A stretch of DNA of 56,560 bases, taken from contig CP070758.1 in NCBI GenBank assembly GCA_020348925.1, positions 1,449,793 through 1,506,352 of the forward strand. Direction: 5' to 3'. The notes beneath the pieces are model-generated. The model was not told where the DNA came from and did not search any database. It saw only the letters and a list, made by a program, of their open reading frames with translations. A program made the position numbers and the translations under genes. Positions 17,457 to 26,149 of this stretch are shown here, in pieces. Positions within the stretch are counted from its first letter, which is position 1; every line of letters starts with the position of its first letter. The stretch is from Gemmatimonadota bacterium (GTDB lineage: Bacteria; JBHIER01; G020348925).

Positions 17457-19097
17457 ATGAGTCTCAAAGATCTACGATTAAGTGTAAAACAGAAGATTGG
17501 GTTTGGTCTCATTCTCCTGATCATGGCCGGTGTCAATATCTTCTCCATTCATAAGATGGCCATGCTAAAAGTCGAACTGGATGAAGTGAGCTTGAATTGG
17601 CTCCCAAGAGCCATAGCTCTTTCTGACATTAACCTCAACACATCCCGCCTGTTATTAATTCAGTCACAACACGCATTTCCTGCCGACGAAGCAGCCAAGC
17701 TTCACCAGGCAAACATCCAGATCAATCTGATAGACAATATCAATGAGAACTTGGATACCTATGAAGAGTTGAAAACGGACTCCGAAAAACGAGGTCTGTA
17801 TTCAGAAGAAGAGGGGAAACTTTTCGCAGAATTCGACTGGAAATGGGAGGAGTATCAGGATTTGAGTCGTGATTTCCTGGATCTCGTTAACGCAAATAAG
17901 TCACCAGAAGCAAATGCGTTATTGAATGGAGAGGGTCGTGAGGTTTTCCGTTCCCTCAGTACCCGACTGGAAGAATTGGTCACGATCAATAAAAACGATG
18001 CTCTTCAAGCTGCGGGGCGAGCTGAAATCATGTTCAGAGCTACCCGAAATGTGACTGTTGTCCTGCTCATCGCGACGATGATCCTCTCCGGAGTTGTCGG
18101 AACTCTTTTCGTCAGGTATATAACGATACCTGTCAGGCAACTGGAAAAAGCAGCCAGGACCATAACGGATGGTGATCTCAGTGTCCAACTCGAAGTCCCG
18201 AGCAAGGATGAAATCGGCAATCTTGCGAATTCATTTAATCAGATGACGGTATCTCTTCGGGAAGCAAGACAAAGACTTGAACATCAGGCTGAAAATCTGA
18301 GGACAAAAAATCGAGAGCTCGAAAATGCGTTACACGAATTACAGACAACGCAGGATCAACTCATGATGAAGGAGAAGATGGCTGCCCTGGGTGATCTGGT
18401 TGCAGGGATCGTTCATGAGATCAATAATCCCATCGGGGCCGTAAACAGTTCTGCCGATGTTTCCAGACGATGTGTGAATAGAATTGAGGTTATGGTAGAA
18501 GAGGGGAAAACACCTCATGACGTCAAGCAAAATCCAGAGTATCAGAAAGCTTTAAATATCCTTAAAGAGAATATTCGAATTACACATGCAGCAAGTGATC
18601 GCATTGCCACTATAGCCAAAAGCTTGAAAATTTTTTCCACACTCGACGAGTCAGAGTATCAGAAAACGAATATCAACGAAGGTATTGAAAGTATCCTCAC
18701 ATTAATGGAGAACGAAATGCGCGGTCGGATATCCGTCATTAAAGACTACGGCGACATTCCAAAGATTGAGTGCTATCCAGGTCTTTTGAATCAGGTGTTC
18801 ATGAACGTGCTGAAAAATGCTTCTCAGGCCATTGAGAACTCTGGTACAATATATATCAAGACCTTCAAGGAAAACAAAAACGTTCATGTCAAGATTTCCG
18901 ATACGGGAAAAGGAATTCAGGCTCATGAAATAGAAAAAATATTTGATTTTGGATTCTCAGCGGTCGGTACGCGGGTCAAGATGGGATCCGGACTGGCAAC
19001 CGCATACAACATTATTCAGAAACACGATGGTGATATCAGTGTGGAAAGTGAAGTCGGCAAAGGTACAACTTTTAATATTTCCCTGCCCGCGACATAA
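17457..19097 (+). CDS. Transmembrane histidine kinase with four-helix sensor and HAMP domain
   Basis: 546 residues. The first helix (about 13-31) and the second (about 196-218) enclose a helical periplasmic domain like the four-helix bundle of chemoreceptors. HAMP (about 220-272, RYITIPVRQLEKAARTI) and a coiled coil follow. HisKA holds H320 in GIVHEINNPIGAV, of the NtrB-like HEINNP class, and the ATPase domain has NVLKNASQAI, DTGKGI and GSGLATAY. No response regulator is adjacent. It is the third gene after the Pho-like array, following the porin and the half-PstS, so it may sense phosphate status through that protein. This is an inference. Confidence 0.85.
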   Translation: MSLKDLRLSVKQKIGFGLILLIMAGVNIFSIHKMAMLKVELDEVSLNWLPRAIALSDINLNTSRLLLIQSQHAFPADEAAKLHQANIQINLIDNINENLDTYEELKTDSEKRGLYSEEEGKLFAEFDWKWEEYQDLSRDFLDLVNANKSPEANALLNGEGREVFRSLSTRLEELVTINKNDALQAAGRAEIMFRATRNVTVVLLIATMILSGVVGTLFVRYITIPVRQLEKAARTITDGDLSVQLEVPSKDEIGNLANSFNQMTVSLREARQRLEHQAENLRTKNRELENALHELQTTQDQLMMKEKMAALGDLVAGIVHEINNPIGAVNSSADVSRRCVNRIEVMVEEGKTPHDVKQNPEYQKALNILKENIRITHAASDRIATIAKSLKIFSTLDESEYQKTNINEGIESILTLMENEMRGRISVIKDYGDIPKIECYPGLLNQVFMNVLKNASQAIENSGTIYIKTFKENKNVHVKISDTGKGIQAHEIEKIFDFGFSAVGTRVKMGSGLATAYNIIQKHDGDISVESEVGKGTTFNISLPAT

Positions 19098-19189
19098 TTT
19101 ATCGCAAGATCATTTAAGCTTTCCCGGCAGCCATTTTCCAATAGATTCGTAGATTCATCAAAAGAGATATCTCTTTCACCTCTCTCTTT

Positions 19190-19228
19190 TTTAACGTAAT
19201 TGTAACGAGTCTGTAGCAGTTCTGTAAC
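19190..19228 (+). promoter_or_regulatory. Strong candidate PhoB box array upstream of the OprP-pst operon
   Basis: Four near-identical hexamers at exact 11-bp steps: TTTAAC (19190), TGTAAC (19201), TGTAGC (19212) and TGTAAC (19223). A -10-like TATGAT (19249-19254) follows about 21 nt past the array with no good -35, as expected for an activator that replaces the -35 contact. Confidence 0.72.
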
Positions 19229-19248
19229 ATAGTTCTTTTAACTTTGAA

Positions 19249-19254
19249 TATGAT
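19249..19254 (+). promoter_or_regulatory. -10 element of the OprP-pst promoter
   Basis: TATGAT, five of six matches to consensus, downstream of the Pho array. The leader to the ATG at 19402 would be about 140 nt. Confidence 0.5.
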
Positions 19255-19328
19255 TTAGGAGAAATTGGTTATTATAACATGCAAAATCACTACTGGTGAC
19301 ACGGGAAGGGGGTGATAACCGATACAGA

Positions 19329-19346
19329 ACTTGATATGAATCAAGT
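19329..19346. promoter_or_regulatory. Dyad in the OprP leader
   Basis: A perfect seven-base inverted repeat, ACTTGAT-atga-ATCAAGT, lies in the untranslated leader before the ribosome-binding site. It could be an operator or an RNA hairpin; there is no T-run. The rest of 19098-19401 apart from the Pho array holds nothing I recognise. Confidence 0.4.
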
Positions 19347-19401
19347 CGAAGCTGTAAAAATGTGGTCAATAAGAAAAAGTAGATTGTAAAAGGAGGAAAG
19401 A

Positions 19402-20412
19402 ATGAGCTTACGTCTCGCGGGTGCAGTTCTACTTGTATTCTCTTTGATATTCCGCAGCGTTTCTTTTGCAGGAACTTCGCAGATCAAAGGACATATGTTT
19501 GGCGATTACCTTTATAACGTCGCCAATCATGACAAGAGAGAAGAAAACTTTAACGAATTTCAATTCAGGCGAATATACTTTACTTTCGAAAACCAGCTGC
19601 ACGACAATATGAAGGTTAGGCTCCGGCTGGAGTCAGAAACGGAGAAGACGAACAGCAGCGGGCTCATCAGTCCCTATGTCAAGGATGCCTACTTGGAATG
19701 GTCGAATCTTTTCAGAGGGCATAAAGTGGTCTTCGGCCTTTCAAGCCCCCCAACGTGGGAGCTTTCCGAGGCGATTTGGGGTTACCGGTCAATAGAGAAG
19801 ACCATTATGGACTTCCGAAAGATCCGGTCATCCCGGGAGATGGGCCTTGGCTTAAAAGGAGCCTTTGACCTCAATAGTAAGTATAACCATCATTTCATGA
19901 TAGGTAACGGAAAGGGATACAAAGGTCCAGATGATGACAAGTACAAGCTGTTCATGTACAGCTTTTGGGTAGTACCTGTTGACGGTCTAACCCTCCAGGC
20001 GTATGTTGATTATCAGCGTAAGGAAATGAGTCCGAAAGTGAACGACATTGTGTACAAAGGTTTCTGTGCCTATGAAACCCCTCAGTTCTCAGTGGGTGTT
20101 GAGGGTTTCCAGCAGTCCCTGAAGAATGATGTTGTCGATTCGAAAAATGTTGGCATTTCTCTTTTCGCGTCTGCAATTCCGATACTTGGTTCCAAATTTA
20201 AGGTCTTTGGGCGGTTCGACTACTGGGATCCTGATACGGAGAGTGACGATGATGAGGAAAATCTCATCATCGGCGGATGGGACTTTATCCCTATCAATGA
20301 TGTTCACGTCATGCCGAATATTGTGGCCCGCACCTATGCCGAAGAAGACAAAAACAGTGACATCACTGCGCGTATCACGGTCTCATACAAATGGAGCAGC
20401 GGTCAATTCTAA
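19402..20412 (+). CDS. OprP/OprO-like phosphate-selective porin
   Basis: 336 residues with signal peptide (about 1-25) after a strong AAAGGAGG site. The barrel pattern is clear: FQFRRIYFTFENQLHDNMKV near residue 55 is typical of phosphate-selective porins (family 'porin O and P'), as are AYLEWSNLF and an RKIRSSREMGLGLKGAF segment. The chain ends with a strand and terminal aromatic (SYKWSSGQF). It sits first in the pst operon, 39 bp before pstS, under the best Pho array, so passage of phosphate through the outer membrane is the likely job. Confidence 0.85.
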   Translation: MSLRLAGAVLLVFSLIFRSVSFAGTSQIKGHMFGDYLYNVANHDKREENFNEFQFRRIYFTFENQLHDNMKVRLRLESETEKTNSSGLISPYVKDAYLEWSNLFRGHKVVFGLSSPPTWELSEAIWGYRSIEKTIMDFRKIRSSREMGLGLKGAFDLNSKYNHHFMIGNGKGYKGPDDDKYKLFMYSFWVVPVDGLTLQAYVDYQRKEMSPKVNDIVYKGFCAYETPQFSVGVEGFQQSLKNDVVDSKNVGISLFASAIPILGSKFKVFGRFDYWDPDTESDDDEENLIIGGWDFIPINDVHVMPNIVARTYAEEDKNSDITARITVSYKWSSGQF

Positions 20413-20451
20413 GCATTTTACTACGTTCACATGTATGAAGGAGATTTTAGC

Positions 20452-21342
20452 ATGAAATGGAAAATAGTCTTCATTAGTCTGATTTTTGCTGGTTTTGCTG
20501 TCATGACATGTACGAAGGGGAGTCCTCCTGTTCAAGTGAAAGGATCGGACACTTTGGTCAATCTCGTCCAGGTTCTGGCAGAGCAGTACATGGACAAGAA
20601 TCCGGGTACCGCCATTGCTGTGACCGGTGGAGGGTCGGGTGTCGGTATTGCCGCTATCATCAACGGAACCGTCGATATCGCCAATCACTCCCGCCCATTG
20701 AAAGACAAAGAATTTAAAGAATTTGAGGAAAAAGGAATTATTCCTACCACTTTGGTCATCGGCATCGACGGTCTCTCGGTCATTGTCAACGAGAACAATC
20801 CGGTCGATTCTCTCTCTATGGAGGACATCGGCAAAATCTACCGCGGTGAACTTGATACGTGGAACCAGATCGGCGGCTCAGATGAGGATATTTCCACGTA
20901 CGGGCGTCAACCCAACTCCGGCACCTATGTCTTTTTTCAGGATCTCGTCCTAGGCAAAAAAGACTACTCGCCAAAGATGAAGCAGATGAACGGCAACGCC
21001 CAGATCATGGATGCTGTGAAGACTGATGCGAATAGCATCGGCTACGTCGGTGTGGGGTACGTGTACGATGAGAGGGACAATGTGCAGAAGGGCATCAAGG
21101 TGTTGAAGGTTTCTCTGAGCGATGGTCCTGCCTATGCGCCGACCAATGTGGATGATGTCAAGTCCGGCCGATACCCCATCGCCCGTCCGCTGTTTCAGAC
21201 CATCAACGGGAAGCCGAAGGGTGCGGTGAAAGATTTCGTGGCTTTTGAGTTAGGCCCGGAGGGGCAAAAAATCGTTGAGGAGCAGGGATTTTTCCCCATC
21301 GGAGGGGAGTATATAGAGGCAAATAAAAAAGCCGGCTTCTGA
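20452..21342 (+). CDS. pstS: Phosphate ABC transporter substrate-binding protein
   Basis: The 296-residue periplasmic receptor of the Pst system. The start at 20452 follows GAAGGAG; the longer in-frame ATG (20431) covers that site. The signal ends at MTC, so a lipoprotein anchor is likely. Phosphate-binding motifs are visible: KGSDTLVNLVQ near 30, GGGSGVGIAAIINGTVDIANHSR near 65, IDGLSVIVN, IYRGELDTWNQIGG, YGRQPNSGTYVFF and SIGYVGVGYV. Phosphate delivered here is imported by PstCAB. Confidence 0.93.
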   Translation: MKWKIVFISLIFAGFAVMTCTKGSPPVQVKGSDTLVNLVQVLAEQYMDKNPGTAIAVTGGGSGVGIAAIINGTVDIANHSRPLKDKEFKEFEEKGIIPTTLVIGIDGLSVIVNENNPVDSLSMEDIGKIYRGELDTWNQIGGSDEDISTYGRQPNSGTYVFFQDLVLGKKDYSPKMKQMNGNAQIMDAVKTDANSIGYVGVGYVYDERDNVQKGIKVLKVSLSDGPAYAPTNVDDVKSGRYPIARPLFQTINGKPKGAVKDFVAFELGPEGQKIVEEQGFFPIGGEYIEANKKAGF

Positions 21343-21387
21343 ACACCAACTTCACGACCGTTTGGAAAAGATCGAAATGTTTCACTT

Positions 21388-21423
21388 CCGGCCCTCCAGA
21401 CCCATCTCTGTCTGGAGGGCTGG
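21388..21423 (+). promoter_or_regulatory. Long intergenic hairpin between pstS and arsC
   Basis: A 14-pair stem with one G-T pair (21388-21401 with 21410-21423; core GCCCTCCAGAC/GTCTGGAGGGC) and an eight-base loop. No T-run follows. Such a hairpin may protect upstream pstS mRNA and lower expression of the distal genes, as at other binding-protein operons; that role is inferred. Confidence 0.6.
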
Positions 21424-21451
21424 CGATTCCTGAAAGAAATTCAAAGAAACG

Positions 21452-21862
21452 GTGAAGCGTATACTTTTTGTCTGTGTCGAAAACAGTTGTCGCAGTCAAA
21501 TGGCTGAAGGTTTTGCCCAGCATCATGGCAAAGGAAATATTCTCTCTTCCAGCGCAGGGACAGCACCCGCCAAGAGAATGGACGAATCGGTGATTCGGGT
21601 CATGAAGGAGAAGGGCATAGATATCAGTCGCCACACACCGAAAAAAATCGATGAGAACATGATCGCCCGCAGTGATGTCGTCGTCACCATGGGCTGCTGC
21701 TCTGCCGAAGAACTCTGCCCGGTTTCCTATCACGGCCGCAAAGTGGACTGGAATATCCCGGACCCAAAAGGTGGTTCAATAGAAACTTTTCGAAACGTTC
21801 GAGATATCATTGAAAAACAGGTCCTGGATCTCATACAGAGCTTGAAAACCGACACTGTTTAA
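21452..21862 (+). CDS. arsC: Arsenate reductase, thioredoxin-coupled (LMW phosphatase fold)
   Basis: 136 residues from a GTG start. It has the P-loop C8-VENSC13-RS and cysteines C82, C83 and C89 in TMGCCSAEELCP. The triad C8/C82/C89 is close to the C10/C82/C89 relay of staphylococcal ArsC, and D in WNIPDPKG is the general acid. It reduces arsenate to arsenite in the cytoplasm using thioredoxin. A tyrosine phosphatase is less likely because of the extra cysteine pair. Its location inside the pst operon is notable. The start is weakly supported, since only an AAAGAAA run precedes it. Confidence 0.85.
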   Translation: MKRILFVCVENSCRSQMAEGFAQHHGKGNILSSSAGTAPAKRMDESVIRVMKEKGIDISRHTPKKIDENMIARSDVVVTMGCCSAEELCPVSYHGRKVDWNIPDPKGGSIETFRNVRDIIEKQVLDLIQSLKTDTV

Positions 21863-21909
21863 TGTATATTAGCGTTTTGTGAACAAGCATATATAGAACA
21901 ACCCAAAAA

Positions 21910-22866
21910 ATGGAAAGCAGTAATCATATGGGAAAAGAATCCGAGCAACATCTCCCTGTATGGCGCATCTTTTTGAGAAGTTACCGCTTCCAGAAGATAT
22001 GGGAAAAAGTTTTAGTCATTTTTTTCTTTTTCAACGGATTCTTCGCCGTTTTTGTTCTCCTGGGTATTTTCTCGCTCCTCTTCTTCGAGGGCACGCCGGC
22101 CTTTAAAACGATTTCCCCGAAAGAATTTTTCTTCAGTTCCGTCTGGAATCCAACGTCACCGATTCAGGAAAAGTACGGTATTCTGTCCCTTGTTGTAAGC
22201 ACGATGTTGACAACGTTAGGTGCTCTGGTTATCGCCACACCCCTGGGCGTGGCCTGTGCCGCTTACCTTTCCGATGTGGCCAGCCACCGCGTCCGCGAGA
22301 TCGTAAAACCCGCGGTGGAGATTCTGGCCGGCATACCATCCGTCGTTGTCGGCTTCCTGGGTCTCGTCGTCGTCGCTCCGCTCCTGGCAAAACTCTTCAA
22401 CCTTCCCAACGGATTGAACGCCCTGAACGGATCGATTCTGTTGGCCGTTATGTCGCTGCCGACCATCATCAGCCTGTCCGAAGACGCACTCGTCGCAGTT
22501 CCCCAGGAGTATAAGAGCGCCTCTTTGGCCCTGGGAGCAAACCGGTGGCAGACGCTGCTCAGGGTGACCATCCCTTCCGCCCTATCCGGCATCATTGCCT
22601 CCATCATGCTGGGTATGGGCCGGGCCATCGGTGAGACCATGACGGTCCTCATGGCCTGCGGAAACAGCCAAGCCATGCCCCACAGTTTCCTCGACTCCGT
22701 CCGGACCATGACGGCCACCATCGCCATCGAATTGGGGGAAACGGCCTACGGCTCCCCCCACTATCACTCCCTCTTCATCATCGGCTTTGTCCTCTTTCTC
22801 ATGACCTTTCTGGTCAATCTCGTCTCCGATCTCATTCTGGCGAAATATCAGGAGGTGGCTCGATGA
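21910..22866 (+). CDS. pstC: Phosphate ABC transporter permease PstC
   Basis: 318 residues with six or more membrane segments. The first follows a soluble 30-residue N terminus. The permease loop near residue 190-235, with SLALGANRWQTLLRVTIPSA, is the EAA coupling motif, and MGMGRAIGETM follows. It forms the inner-membrane channel with PstA. The stop overlaps the ATG of a 13-codon open frame (ATGA), which itself overlaps the pstA start. The start is uncertain; an ATG at 21928 is the alternative. Confidence 0.92.
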   Translation: MESSNHMGKESEQHLPVWRIFLRSYRFQKIWEKVLVIFFFFNGFFAVFVLLGIFSLLFFEGTPAFKTISPKEFFFSSVWNPTSPIQEKYGILSLVVSTMLTTLGALVIATPLGVACAAYLSDVASHRVREIVKPAVEILAGIPSVVVGFLGLVVVAPLLAKLFNLPNGLNALNGSILLAVMSLPTIISLSEDALVAVPQEYKSASLALGANRWQTLLRVTIPSALSGIIASIMLGMGRAIGETMTVLMACGNSQAMPHSFLDSVRTMTATIAIELGETAYGSPHYHSLFIIGFVLFLMTFLVNLVSDLILAKYQEVAR

Positions 22867-22924
22867 CGTTTCCCAAAGTCAAAGATCAGGAGATGGTCCA
22901 ATGACGTTGCGCAAGATCAACGAG
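22849..22924 (+). repeat. 38-bp imperfect tandem duplication at the pstA start
   Basis: Two adjacent copies (22849-22886 and 22887-22924) share CAGGAG, the ATGACGTT start and scattered downstream bases. The offset between the two ATGs is exactly 38 bp. Confidence 0.55.
22863..22904 (+). CDS. 13-codon relay ORF between pstC and pstA
   Basis: ATG at 22863 overlaps the pstC stop, and its own TGA (22902-22904) overlaps the pstA ATG. The peptide would be MTFPKVKDQEMVQ. The stretch 22849-22886 repeats the next 38 bases (22887-22924) with changes and thus duplicates the GGAG site and the first codons of pstA. It may be a relic of duplication that now couples translation. Confidence 0.4.
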   Translation: MTFPKVKDQEMVQ

Positions 22925-23755
22925 GTGGCGGGCTTTACGGTATTGAGAATTGCGGCGGTTCTCGTCTTGGCCTCCTTAGCCTTCATACTCTTCGACGTCT
23001 TCACCAAAGGCTGGGGCGTCATCTCCTGGGAATTCTTAATCGATAAACCACGGCAGGGCATGACGGAAGGCGGGATCTTCCCTATTATTGTGGGAACCTT
23101 CTATGTCAGTCTGATAACCGTCATCTTCGCCGTACCCCTGGGTATGTTTGCTGCCATATATTTGAACGAGTATGCCAAGCAATCCAGGATAACCCGTCTC
23201 ATTCGATTGGCCATACGCAATCTTTCCGGCGTACCTTCGATAGTCTATGGACTCTTTGGCGTGGCTCTCTTTGTGAAGATGATTGCTTTCGGCACGTGTG
23301 TCCTGTCGGCGGGTCTCACCCTGGGTCTCCTCACTTTACCCTGGACCATAACGGCCAGTGAGGAAGCGCTAAAAACCGTACCCATGTCCTATCGTGAGGG
23401 CGCTCTGGCTTTAGGGGCCACGAAATGGCAGTCCATCAGAACGAACGTTTTACCCTATGCTGTTCCGGGTATGCTCACCGGCACGATCTTGGGCTTGGCC
23501 CGGGCAGCGGGCGAAACGGCTCCCATCCTCTTCACCGGGGCCGCCTTCTTCTGGCCGTTCCTTCCGAAATTGTTCAGTCAGTTCATGGCTCTCCCCTATC
23601 ACATCTTCATCATGTCGACACAGCATCACGAGATTATGAAGGTCAGGCCTCTGGCCTACGGAACGGCCCTCGTTTTAATCGCCATGGTGCTGTCATTGAA
23701 CGGATTCGCCGTCTGGATCCGGTACCGTTTCCGCAAGAAATACAGAAGAGTATAG
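22901..23755 (+). CDS. pstA: Phosphate ABC transporter permease PstA
   Basis: 284 residues with about six membrane segments. GTFYVSLITVIFAVPLGMFA near 65, the EAA loop (REGALALGATKWQSIRTNVLP near 165) and GLARAAGETAPILFTGAAFF are typical of PstA. It pairs with PstC. The next gene, pstB, follows after 53 bp. Confidence 0.93.
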   Translation: MTLRKINEVAGFTVLRIAAVLVLASLAFILFDVFTKGWGVISWEFLIDKPRQGMTEGGIFPIIVGTFYVSLITVIFAVPLGMFAAIYLNEYAKQSRITRLIRLAIRNLSGVPSIVYGLFGVALFVKMIAFGTCVLSAGLTLGLLTLPWTITASEEALKTVPMSYREGALALGATKWQSIRTNVLPYAVPGMLTGTILGLARAAGETAPILFTGAAFFWPFLPKLFSQFMALPYHIFIMSTQHHEIMKVRPLAYGTALVLIAMVLSLNGFAVWIRYRFRKKYRRV

Positions 23756-23808
23756 CGTGCCAGGGGAAATGATGATGCACAATGTTAGGAGTAACAGAAG
23801 GAAATACA

Positions 23809-24567
23809 ATGTCTGAGATAAAAATGTCCATAAAGGAATTCAATTTCTACTACGGCAATGATCGGGCACTGAAGGACGTCACCATGGATATCCAGACTCA
23901 TCAGGTCACGGCCCTCATCGGACCCTCGGGCTGCGGCAAATCGACCCTCATCAGATCATTGAACCGGATGAACGATATCATTCCCGGGATCCGCGTGGAG
24001 GGCACCGTCACCCTTGACGGGCAGGACATCTACGCCAAAGGTATCGATGTTGTCGATCTGCGTCGGCGTGTGGGTATGGTTTTCCAGAAATCGAATCCCT
24101 TCCCCAAGTCGATATTTGATAATGTGGCCTACGGCCTGAGGATCAACGGTATGCGGGACAGAAATTTCATCACCCACCGCGTCGAGGAAAGCTTGAAAGG
24201 GGCTGCCCTGTGGGACGAAGTGAAGGATCGACTGAAGGACAACGCCATGGATCTGTCAGGTGGTCAGATGCAGCGCTTGTGCATTGCCCGGGCCTTGGCC
24301 GTCCAGCCGGAGATCATCCTCATGGATGAGCCCGCTTCAGCCCTCGATCCCCTGGCCACCCTAAAGATTGAAGAGCTCATCTTTGAACTGAAGAAGAATT
24401 ATACCATTGTCATTGTTACACACAACATGCAGCAGGCAGCACGAGTCTCCGACTTCACGGCATTCTTCTACCTCGGTGAGCTCATCGAATTCGACAAAAC
24501 CGACGTCATCTTCACACGGCCCAACAAGAAAAAGACGGAGGATTATATCACCGGGCGCTTCGGATAA
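23809..24567 (+). CDS. pstB: Phosphate ABC transporter ATP-binding protein
   Basis: 252 residues from the ATG at 23809, preferred over 23782 because of GAAGGA just upstream and the usual family length. Walker [11 protein letters not shown]-loop [11 protein letters not shown], signature [16 protein letters not shown], Walker [14 protein letters not shown] and the H-loop [13 protein letters not shown] are all intact. It energises phosphate uptake through PstCA. Confidence 0.95.
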   Translation: MSEIKMSIKEFNFYYGNDRALKDVTMDIQTHQVTALIGPSGCGKSTLIRSLNRMNDIIPGIRVEGTVTLDGQDIYAKGIDVVDLRRRVGMVFQKSNPFPKSIFDNVAYGLRINGMRDRNFITHRVEESLKGAALWDEVKDRLKDNAMDLSGGQMQRLCIARALAVQPEIILMDEPASALDPLATLKIEELIFELKKNYTIVIVTHNMQQAARVSDFTAFFYLGELIEFDKTDVIFTRPNKKKTEDYITGRFG

Positions 24568-24631
24568 GAGGTATCTCAATGATAAATCGATATGTTATTG
24601 AATATGAATAAAACGAACAGGAGAATAGAAA

Positions 24632-25306
24632 ATGCCTGAAGCAAGACATTTTCATGAAGAACTGGCTGAATTGAAAAACAAACTGCTTGTCATGAGTTCG
24701 TTGGTTGAAGCGAGCATTCAGAAATCCATTCAGGCTCTCGAAGAGCGAAGCCCGACGTTGGCCCGTGAAGTATTTGACGATGACAAGGTGATCGATCAGA
24801 TGGAAATCGAGATCGATGAATGCGGCATTAGGCTCATGGCGCTGGATCAACCCGTGGCCGTCGACTTGCGTATGCTTTTCGGCGTCCTGAGGATCAATAA
24901 CGACCTGGAGCGCATCGGGGACCACAGCGTCAATATCGCCGAGCGGGCCCTTCGTTTGGCCGAGGCACCGTTCCTGAAACAACTCGTGGATATCCCCCGG
25001 ATGGCCGCCATCGTACAAAGTATGGTCAAAGACGTACTGGACGGATTCGTTCAGGAAGATCCCGAAAAAGCCCGAGCAACATGCAAACGCGATGACGAGG
25101 TCGATGAACTCGATGATCGGTTCATACGAGCTCTCCTGACCTACATGATGGAAAAGCCAAGTGTCATAACACAGGCGATGGATCTGATTATAATCAGTAA
25201 GAATCTCGAGCGCATTGGTGATCTGGCCACAAATATCGCAGAAGACGTCGTATTCATCTATCAGGCCAAGACCATTAAGCATCATATTGATAAAAAAGAG
25301 GATTAA
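24632..25306 (+). CDS. phoU: Phosphate signalling protein PhoU
   Basis: 224 residues, two three-helix bundles with the paired PhoU metal motifs: ERIGDHSVNIAERA near 92 and ERIGDLATNIAEDVVFI near 195. It links Pst flux to PhoR and limits phosphate overload. As last gene of the pst operon it has an AGGAG site eleven bases before the ATG. Confidence 0.95.
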   Translation: MPEARHFHEELAELKNKLLVMSSLVEASIQKSIQALEERSPTLAREVFDDDKVIDQMEIEIDECGIRLMALDQPVAVDLRMLFGVLRINNDLERIGDHSVNIAERALRLAEAPFLKQLVDIPRMAAIVQSMVKDVLDGFVQEDPEKARATCKRDDEVDELDDRFIRALLTYMMEKPSVITQAMDLIIISKNLERIGDLATNIAEDVVFIYQAKTIKHHIDKKED

Positions 25307-25313
25307 GCCTCTT
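25296..25313 (+). terminator. Weak hairpin at the end of phoU
   Basis: AAGAGG-attaag-CCTCTT, a six-pair perfect hairpin spanning the phoU stop. There is no T-run, so termination here is doubtful. Confidence 0.3.
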
Positions 25314-25433
25314 CACTTAACGAGGATCAGAAATCAGAACAGAGAACCGTGTCCAAGGCGCATTGTAGTACTCGTTGGGAATACGTTATCGAAAACCCGA
25401 TTATTTTCAACTTAAACAGTGAGAGGTCGTTCA

Positions 25434-26123
25434 ATGAAGAATCAAAAGGGCAATAACACAAAAATGAGTCGCCGGCATTTCATTAAAGTCACTGGGACTA
25501 TTGTTCTGGTGGCTGGAGCTGGATACCGTCTTGCCGCGTCGGATGAGATCTTGCCTTCGGATGGATATCTCCTGGTGGACATTGAAAAATGCCAGGGATG
25601 CGCAAGTTGTATGCTCGCCTGTTCTTTGGTTCATGAAGGGGCGGAGAGTCTCTCGCTTGCCAGAATTCAGATGATGCAAAACTCCTTCGAATCCTTTCCA
25701 GTTGATGTGACAATCGAGCAATGCCGTCAATGCGTGGAGCCCGCCTGTGTGAAGGCATGTCCTACAGGTGCATTGGGTGCAGATGCCAGGTATGGCAACG
25801 TGAGAATGGTGGATACAGAGCAATGTATTGGCTGCGGCATCTGTTATGATGCTTGCCCTTATACGCCAAGCAGGGTGGTTCTCGCAGCCGATAAAAAATA
25901 TGACGGTGAGGACAGGAGTCGAAAATGCGATCTGTGTGCCAATGCCCCTTTTCATTGGGATGAAGCAGGCGGCGGACCTGATGGGAAACAAGCCTGTGTC
26001 GCAGTGTGTCCCGTAGGCGCTATCGAGTTTACAAAGAAAATACCCAAGCAAGATGGAGATGATGGGTACAAAGTGGATTTGCGGGACCGGAATTGGGGGA
26101 AACTCGGCTACCCAACCCGGTAA
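25434..26123 (+). CDS. Tat-exported ferredoxin-like protein with four [4Fe-4S] clusters
   Basis: 229 residues. A twin-arginine signal SRRHFIKVTG precedes a hydrophobic stretch, so folding and cofactor loading should happen before export. Four cysteine sets follow: CQGCASCMLAC, CRQCVEPACVKACP, CIGCGICYDACP, and CDLC paired after a 20-residue insert with CVAVCP. This is the DmsB/HybA/YdhY type of electron carrier. The ATG at 25434 is preferred over a GTG at 25419 because of GAGAGG upstream. It lies 26 bp before the aldehyde oxidoreductase-type gene, resembling the ydhY-ydhV pairing. An odd point is that the partner enzyme has no export signal. Confidence 0.85.
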   Translation: MKNQKGNNTKMSRRHFIKVTGTIVLVAGAGYRLAASDEILPSDGYLLVDIEKCQGCASCMLACSLVHEGAESLSLARIQMMQNSFESFPVDVTIEQCRQCVEPACVKACPTGALGADARYGNVRMVDTEQCIGCGICYDACPYTPSRVVLAADKKYDGEDRSRKCDLCANAPFHWDEAGGGPDGKQACVAVCPVGAIEFTKKIPKQDGDDGYKVDLRDRNWGKLGYPTR

Positions 26124-26149
26124 ATGGATCAATCAAGGAGGAATACTGA

